From Chloroflexota bacterium (lineage in GTDB: Bacteria; Chloroflexota; UBA5177; JANWHV01): DNA of 8,909 nt. Under the pieces are notes generated by a model. That model was not told the origin of the DNA, searched no databases, and saw only the letters and a program-made list of their open reading frames with translations. Position 1 is the first letter of the stretch; each line of letters begins with the position of its first letter. Positions 6,460 to 8,909 of the stretch are shown piece after piece. The stretch is from contig JAQBPC010000537.1 of NCBI GenBank assembly GCA_028287725.1, positions 1 to 8,909 on the forward strand. Direction: 5' to 3'. The position numbers and the translations under genes are program-made.

Positions 6460-6488
6460 TTGCCGAGGTGATTGGGCTGGCCTATACT
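6460..6488 (+). promoter_or_regulatory. promoter of the first paralog gene
   Basis: TTGCCG (6460-6465; 4/6) and TATACT (6483-6488; 5/6) have the ideal 17-bp spacing. Initiation near 6495 would give a leader of about 40 bases containing the ribosome binding site GAGGT at 6522-6526. Confidence 0.6.
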
Positions 6489-6533
6489 GAGTCTAGCTGG
6501 TGAAGTTGATTAGGACCGCCCGAGGTCAGTTAG

Positions 6534-7082
6534 ATGCTTTCTCGCGCTCTAGCGTCGTCAATCGAGGATGTTCGGCCCGAGTCGAAGTATGGTCGCCTAC
6601 TTCGGCCGATCGGCGCATTTCTCAATACATTGGACGCTACGCACCTTACTCTCGCCGAGACGGGTGAAGCATTTATCTGGCGCTGCTTCCAGCGTCAAAA
6701 TCCGGCTAAACAGCTGACAGGCGTCATCGCCCACAGCGATATTCCGGGAATGGCAGCCGCGTTCAAGCGATCACGAGCCGGACGAGTCGCTCAGGCCGGC
6801 GAATCACCTCTTGGAACAAGCGTGTGCCCCTGGGGATATGAGGAACTTCTGCGCTCCTTGAGCCATAAGTTGGACCAAGAATGCGCTACGACCGTCATGG
6901 TCTACGAGGACGACGAATCGCTCCTGGTGCAGTTCAGCCTTCCCGTGCCTCTCTACGTTCAGATGGAGCCGGAGCGCTTTGCGTCGGTAAACTACTTCCA
7001 CGAGGAAATCTATTCCCAGGACGATATCGTTGCGCTGGTCGCTACGATGCGAAGCCACCGGGGAAGCCCATACTACCGGTAA
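6534..7082 (+). CDS. unrecognised protein, first of two tandem paralogs
   Basis: I do not recognise this 182-residue family. The start is well supported: GAGGT (6522-6526) lies 7 bases before the ATG. It has no signal peptide or membrane span. Residues 19-71 contain LLRPIGAFLNTLDATHLTLAE, then FIWRCF (48-52; Cys51) and AHSDIP (66-71). A Gly/Ser/Arg linker (80-97) leads to CPWGYEELLRSLSHKLDQ (98-115; Cys98), a strand-like VMVYEDDESLLVQFSLPVPL (121-140), and a final helix EIYSQDDIVALVATMRSH. All these blocks recur in the same order in the gene at 7184-7756. The TLAET...F.W.CF block suggests a small beta-hairpin, and the alternating hydrophobic pattern suggests an alpha/beta fold. The two conserved Cys could bind metal or form a redox pair. 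It has its own promoter and is probably transcribed separately from the dGTPase. Confidence 0.8.
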   Translation: MLSRALASSIEDVRPESKYGRLLRPIGAFLNTLDATHLTLAETGEAFIWRCFQRQNPAKQLTGVIAHSDIPGMAAAFKRSRAGRVAQAGESPLGTSVCPWGYEELLRSLSHKLDQECATTVMVYEDDESLLVQFSLPVPLYVQMEPERFASVNYFHEEIYSQDDIVALVATMRSHRGSPYYR

Positions 7083-7091
7083 TTTCGTACG

Positions 7092-7105
7092 GTTGTCACG
7101 TCAAC
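7092..7105. repeat. inverted repeat upstream of the second paralog promoter
   Basis: GTTG (7092-7095) and CAAC (7102-7105) flank a 6-base TCACGT core, 3 bp before the -35 box at 7109. The position is similar to that of the inverted repeats before the first paralog, although the sequences are only loosely alike. Confidence 0.3.
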
Positions 7106-7108
7106 ACA

Positions 7109-7137
7109 TTGCTATGCCTGGCGGCCTGAGCTATACT
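7109..7137 (+). promoter_or_regulatory. promoter of the second paralog gene
   Basis: TTGCTA (7109-7114; 4/6) and TATACT (7132-7137; 5/6) are 17 bp apart, the same -10 box and spacing as the promoter of the first paralog. Initiation near 7144 gives a leader of about 40 bases with GAGGG at 7173-7177. Confidence 0.6.
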
Positions 7138-7183
7138 TATGTCGAATTTCGGTGTGGATATCGAAACAATTTGAGGGTTCTGC

Positions 7184-7756
7184 ATGGTTGTAAGCGCTAA
7201 AGTCGAACATGTAACCCAGGACGCGCCGAACTACAAGCAGATACTTAGACTCCTTGGTGCATACTTCGATCGAGTCAATGCGCGCTATGTCACGCTCGCT
7301 GAAACCGAAGACGGATTCGTCTGGCATTGCTTCCCAAATGGGGACCTGACACGGGCGGCGAGCGGCATGTTCGCTCACTCCGATGTACCTAACGCCCTGG
7401 AGCAACTGAAGTCGAGGAGACAATCCCATACGGGAATATTTGCCAGCAGAAGAAGCGCGTCAAAACCCGACCGTATTGAATGGCGCAAGAGTACCGTCTG
7501 TGCAGGCGGTTACGAGGAAACGTTCCGGTCGCTTGGCGTAAAGTTAGACCAGATGAGGGCACTTTCGATTCTCGTTGTTGAACGGAACGACTGTCTATCC
7601 GTTCACTACTATCTACCGATTGCAGGATATCTTCGACGCGATTTCAGCCGTATGGCCTTTACGGGTGATGCGCGTGAAGACATGTATAGCCGGGAGCAAA
7701 TAATCGACCTCATCAACACTGCGCGTGGCTGGCGGAACAACCGCTTTTACCATTAA
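7184..7756 (+). CDS. unrecognised protein, second of two tandem paralogs
   Basis: This 190-residue protein is homologous along its whole length to the product of 6534-7082. By hand alignment of their first halves (this protein from Tyr17), 23 of 64 positions are identical. Shared blocks are ILRLLGAYF (20-28), TLAE-T--GF-WHCF (37-50; Cys49), AHSDVP (64-69), C--GYEETFRSLGVKLDQ (106-123; Cys106) and the C-terminal MYSREQIIDLINTARGW (167-183). The linker before Cys106 is about ten residues longer and more basic (KSRRQSHTG, ASRRSASKPDR). Start: ATG 7184 with GAGGG 6 bases upstream. The protein looks cytoplasmic. Divergence at about a third identity shows an old duplication whose two copies are both kept intact with separate expression signals. 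The function is unknown. It could be one half of a two-subunit protein with its paralog. Confidence 0.8.
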   Translation: MVVSAKVEHVTQDAPNYKQILRLLGAYFDRVNARYVTLAETEDGFVWHCFPNGDLTRAASGMFAHSDVPNALEQLKSRRQSHTGIFASRRSASKPDRIEWRKSTVCAGGYEETFRSLGVKLDQMRALSILVVERNDCLSVHYYLPIAGYLRRDFSRMAFTGDAREDMYSREQIIDLINTARGWRNNRFYH

Positions 7757-7781
7757 AGTGCTGGTCGGCGTTTCGGTTTTC

Positions 7782-8132
7782 ATGGAGCCTAACTATCGGT
7801 CGCGCCTCCCGGGCATCATGCTGTTGCGCCACGGCATTACCCTCATGCGCGGCCGCGTCTTGCGTTGGCGGCTTGAGACATTTGGCATCTATATGCCGTC
7901 GCTCCCTCTCGCCCGGCCCTGGTGGCGCGTGAATTCACGTGCGCTCGGGCAACTGCTGCAGCATAGTGGCGCATATGCCGCATGGCTCATTGAGATGGAG
8001 ACGCTCACCGAGCGTGGGCCTGGAGGCTGGTGGGATACTCGCGTGGGTTCAGGGGAAAGCTCCCTACGGTCATACATCGACCGCGAGAACTCAGATCCAG
8101 GTCTTGATACAACAGGCCAAGAAGATTCTTAA
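7782..8132 (+). CDS. unrecognised small Trp/Arg-rich protein
   Basis: From ATG 7782 this gives 116 residues. The first half is basic (RSRLPGIMLLRHG, MRGRVLRWRLE), followed by FGIYMPSLP and RPWWRVNSRALGQLLQH (46-62), then an amphipathic AYAAWLIEMETL and GGWWDT (81-86). The C-terminal 30 residues are polar and probably disordered. There is no clear signal peptide or full membrane span. The paired Trp motifs (PWW, GWW) and the sharp amphipathic pattern look like constrained protein rather than a chance frame, but I know no family for it. The start is uncertain. The frame is open from GTG 7725, which would overlap the preceding gene; GTG 7758 is also possible, and none has a good ribosome binding site. 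It follows the second paralog by 25 bases with no terminator, so co-transcription is likely. Confidence 0.62.
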   Translation: MEPNYRSRLPGIMLLRHGITLMRGRVLRWRLETFGIYMPSLPLARPWWRVNSRALGQLLQHSGAYAAWLIEMETLTERGPGGWWDTRVGSGESSLRSYIDRENSDPGLDTTGQEDS

Positions 8133-8213
8133 TCAGGTTGCTGTCGTGGTCTGTGTCGCTTCTTCCGAATCTCAATCACATGGACACAACAATTTCATGC
8201 GGGCCCTGAGCCG

Positions 8214-8861
8214 ATGACCCAGATCTTCCTTGCCACTACGAACTCGGCAAAGCTTGACCGACTCCGCTGGCTTGTCGACGGTCTTGGACTATCCACGGTC
8301 ACACAGAGCGATCTCGAAATACACGTTGCCCCTCACATTGCAGAAGATGGAGCCGACTTCACTGAAAACGCCAAGCAAAAGGCAGTTGCGTGGTCGCGAG
8401 CTGCCGGGAATCGCCTGACACTCGCCACCGATGGCGGTTTGGAGATTCCGGCCCTTGGCCGATCGTGGGATGCCCTTCGGACGCGAAGAAACGCGGGACC
8501 AGAGTCGGATGGCACGGAGAAAATAGCCCACTTGCTCCGGCTGATGCGCTCGCTCAAAGGTGAGGCACGAAATTCGTTGTGGCACGAGGCCATTGCCCTT
8601 GCGAAAGATGGCAGTGTCCTTGAGACGTGGTCGGACTCCGGCGACGGCGGCAAGATCGTCGAGACATATGTGCCGGGCGCATCGGACACCACCGCATTCT
8701 GGACCGAGTGCATTCGTTATTATCCTGCCGTGGGTAAGCTGTATCGCGACTTACTTCCCGCACAGCTTGAGGCACTCGACACAGTGTGGCCCCGGCTGCG
8801 CGAGCAGGTTCAGCGCTACCTGCGGCACTATGCTGCGACCGAAGGTAGCTCCGGCATCTGA
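8214..8861 (+). CDS. divergent HAM1/RdgB-like non-canonical purine NTP pyrophosphatase
   Basis: This 215-residue protein has the first half of the HAM1/RdgB (ITPase-like) family, which hydrolyses XTP, ITP and dITP to monophosphates to protect DNA and RNA. ATTNSAKLDRLR (7-18; Asn10, Lys13) matches the phosphate-binding ATxNxxK. FTENAKQKA (49-57; Glu51) matches FxENAxxKA. ATDGGLEIPALG (71-82) matches ADDSGLEVxALG, with Thr72 and Gly74 replacing Asp and Ser, while the central Asp73 is kept. LRTRRNAG (88-95) resembles the SARYAG segment. The C-terminal half departs from the family: neither GFGYDPxF nor SHRxxAL, which normally build the base pocket, is present. An unusual FWTECIRYYPAVGKLYRDLLP and a long helix (about 170-210) occur instead. 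Substrate choice may therefore be changed. It begins 81 bases after the preceding gene, with a weak ribosome binding site. Confidence 0.78.
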   Translation: MTQIFLATTNSAKLDRLRWLVDGLGLSTVTQSDLEIHVAPHIAEDGADFTENAKQKAVAWSRAAGNRLTLATDGGLEIPALGRSWDALRTRRNAGPESDGTEKIAHLLRLMRSLKGEARNSLWHEAIALAKDGSVLETWSDSGDGGKIVETYVPGASDTTAFWTECIRYYPAVGKLYRDLLPAQLEALDTVWPRLREQVQRYLRHYAATEGSSGI

Positions 8862-8909
8862 ACGGCACACTAAGTCGCACCCGCGTCTTATGTAGGCCTT
8901 GCCGCCGAT

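Noticed and set aside
7939..8217. 92-codon + strand ORF whose TGA overlaps the ATG of the HAM1-like gene (ATGA), including a six-codon minigene at 8197-8217
   Set aside because: Most of it lies inside the 7782-8132 gene in another frame and looks like a shadow. Neither start has a ribosome binding site.
8862..8909. Right-edge 48 bases
   Set aside because: No start, stop, hairpin or partial gene could be supported in this short tail.

Overview
The window reads as a bacterial chromosome segment of moderately high GC. Almost every gene is on the + strand; the one exception is a small zinc-ribbon gene. The secreted M23 peptidase with four SH3b repeats, the type of dGTPase, and several unrecognised short proteins would fit a monoderm-like lineage such as Chloroflexota. 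That placement is an impression from protein style and not a demonstrated assignment.

Layout. Positions 1-173 hold the C-terminal 56 codons of a dUTPase that begins outside the window. A 327-base gap follows, then an unrecognised helical protein (501-1043) whose C-terminal half resembles the DnaD replication domain by pattern. Next come a class I SAM-dependent methyltransferase (1224-2036) and a flavin-reductase-like FMN-binding protein (2277-2750). A gap of about 350 bases follows, with nothing convincing in it. A zinc-ribbon miniprotein (3105-3293, minus strand) is divergent from a secreted LytM/M23 peptidoglycan endopeptidase with four SH3b domains (about 3314-5179). Their shared intergenic region carries a perfect inverted repeat and a TTGACA box.

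Downstream lie a dGTP triphosphohydrolase (5237-6403), two tandem paralogs of an unrecognised protein family (6534-7082 and 7184-7756), a small unrecognised Trp/Arg-rich protein (7782-8132), and a divergent HAM1/RdgB-like NTP pyrophosphatase (8214-8861). Each paralog has its own promoter-like sequence with the same TATACT box at 17-bp spacing.

How the genes may work together. Three of the proteins (dUTPase, dGTPase and the HAM1-like protein) belong to families that hydrolyse or sanitise nucleoside triphosphates, so the window has a loose nucleotide-pool theme. The M23 protein acts outside the cell on the wall and may be co-transcribed with the dGTPase only by proximity. The most novel material is the 6.4-8.9 kb block. 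It holds two diverged paralogs with conserved Cys positions and separately retained promoters, followed by a small unknown protein and a HAM1-like enzyme that lacks the usual base-recognition motifs.
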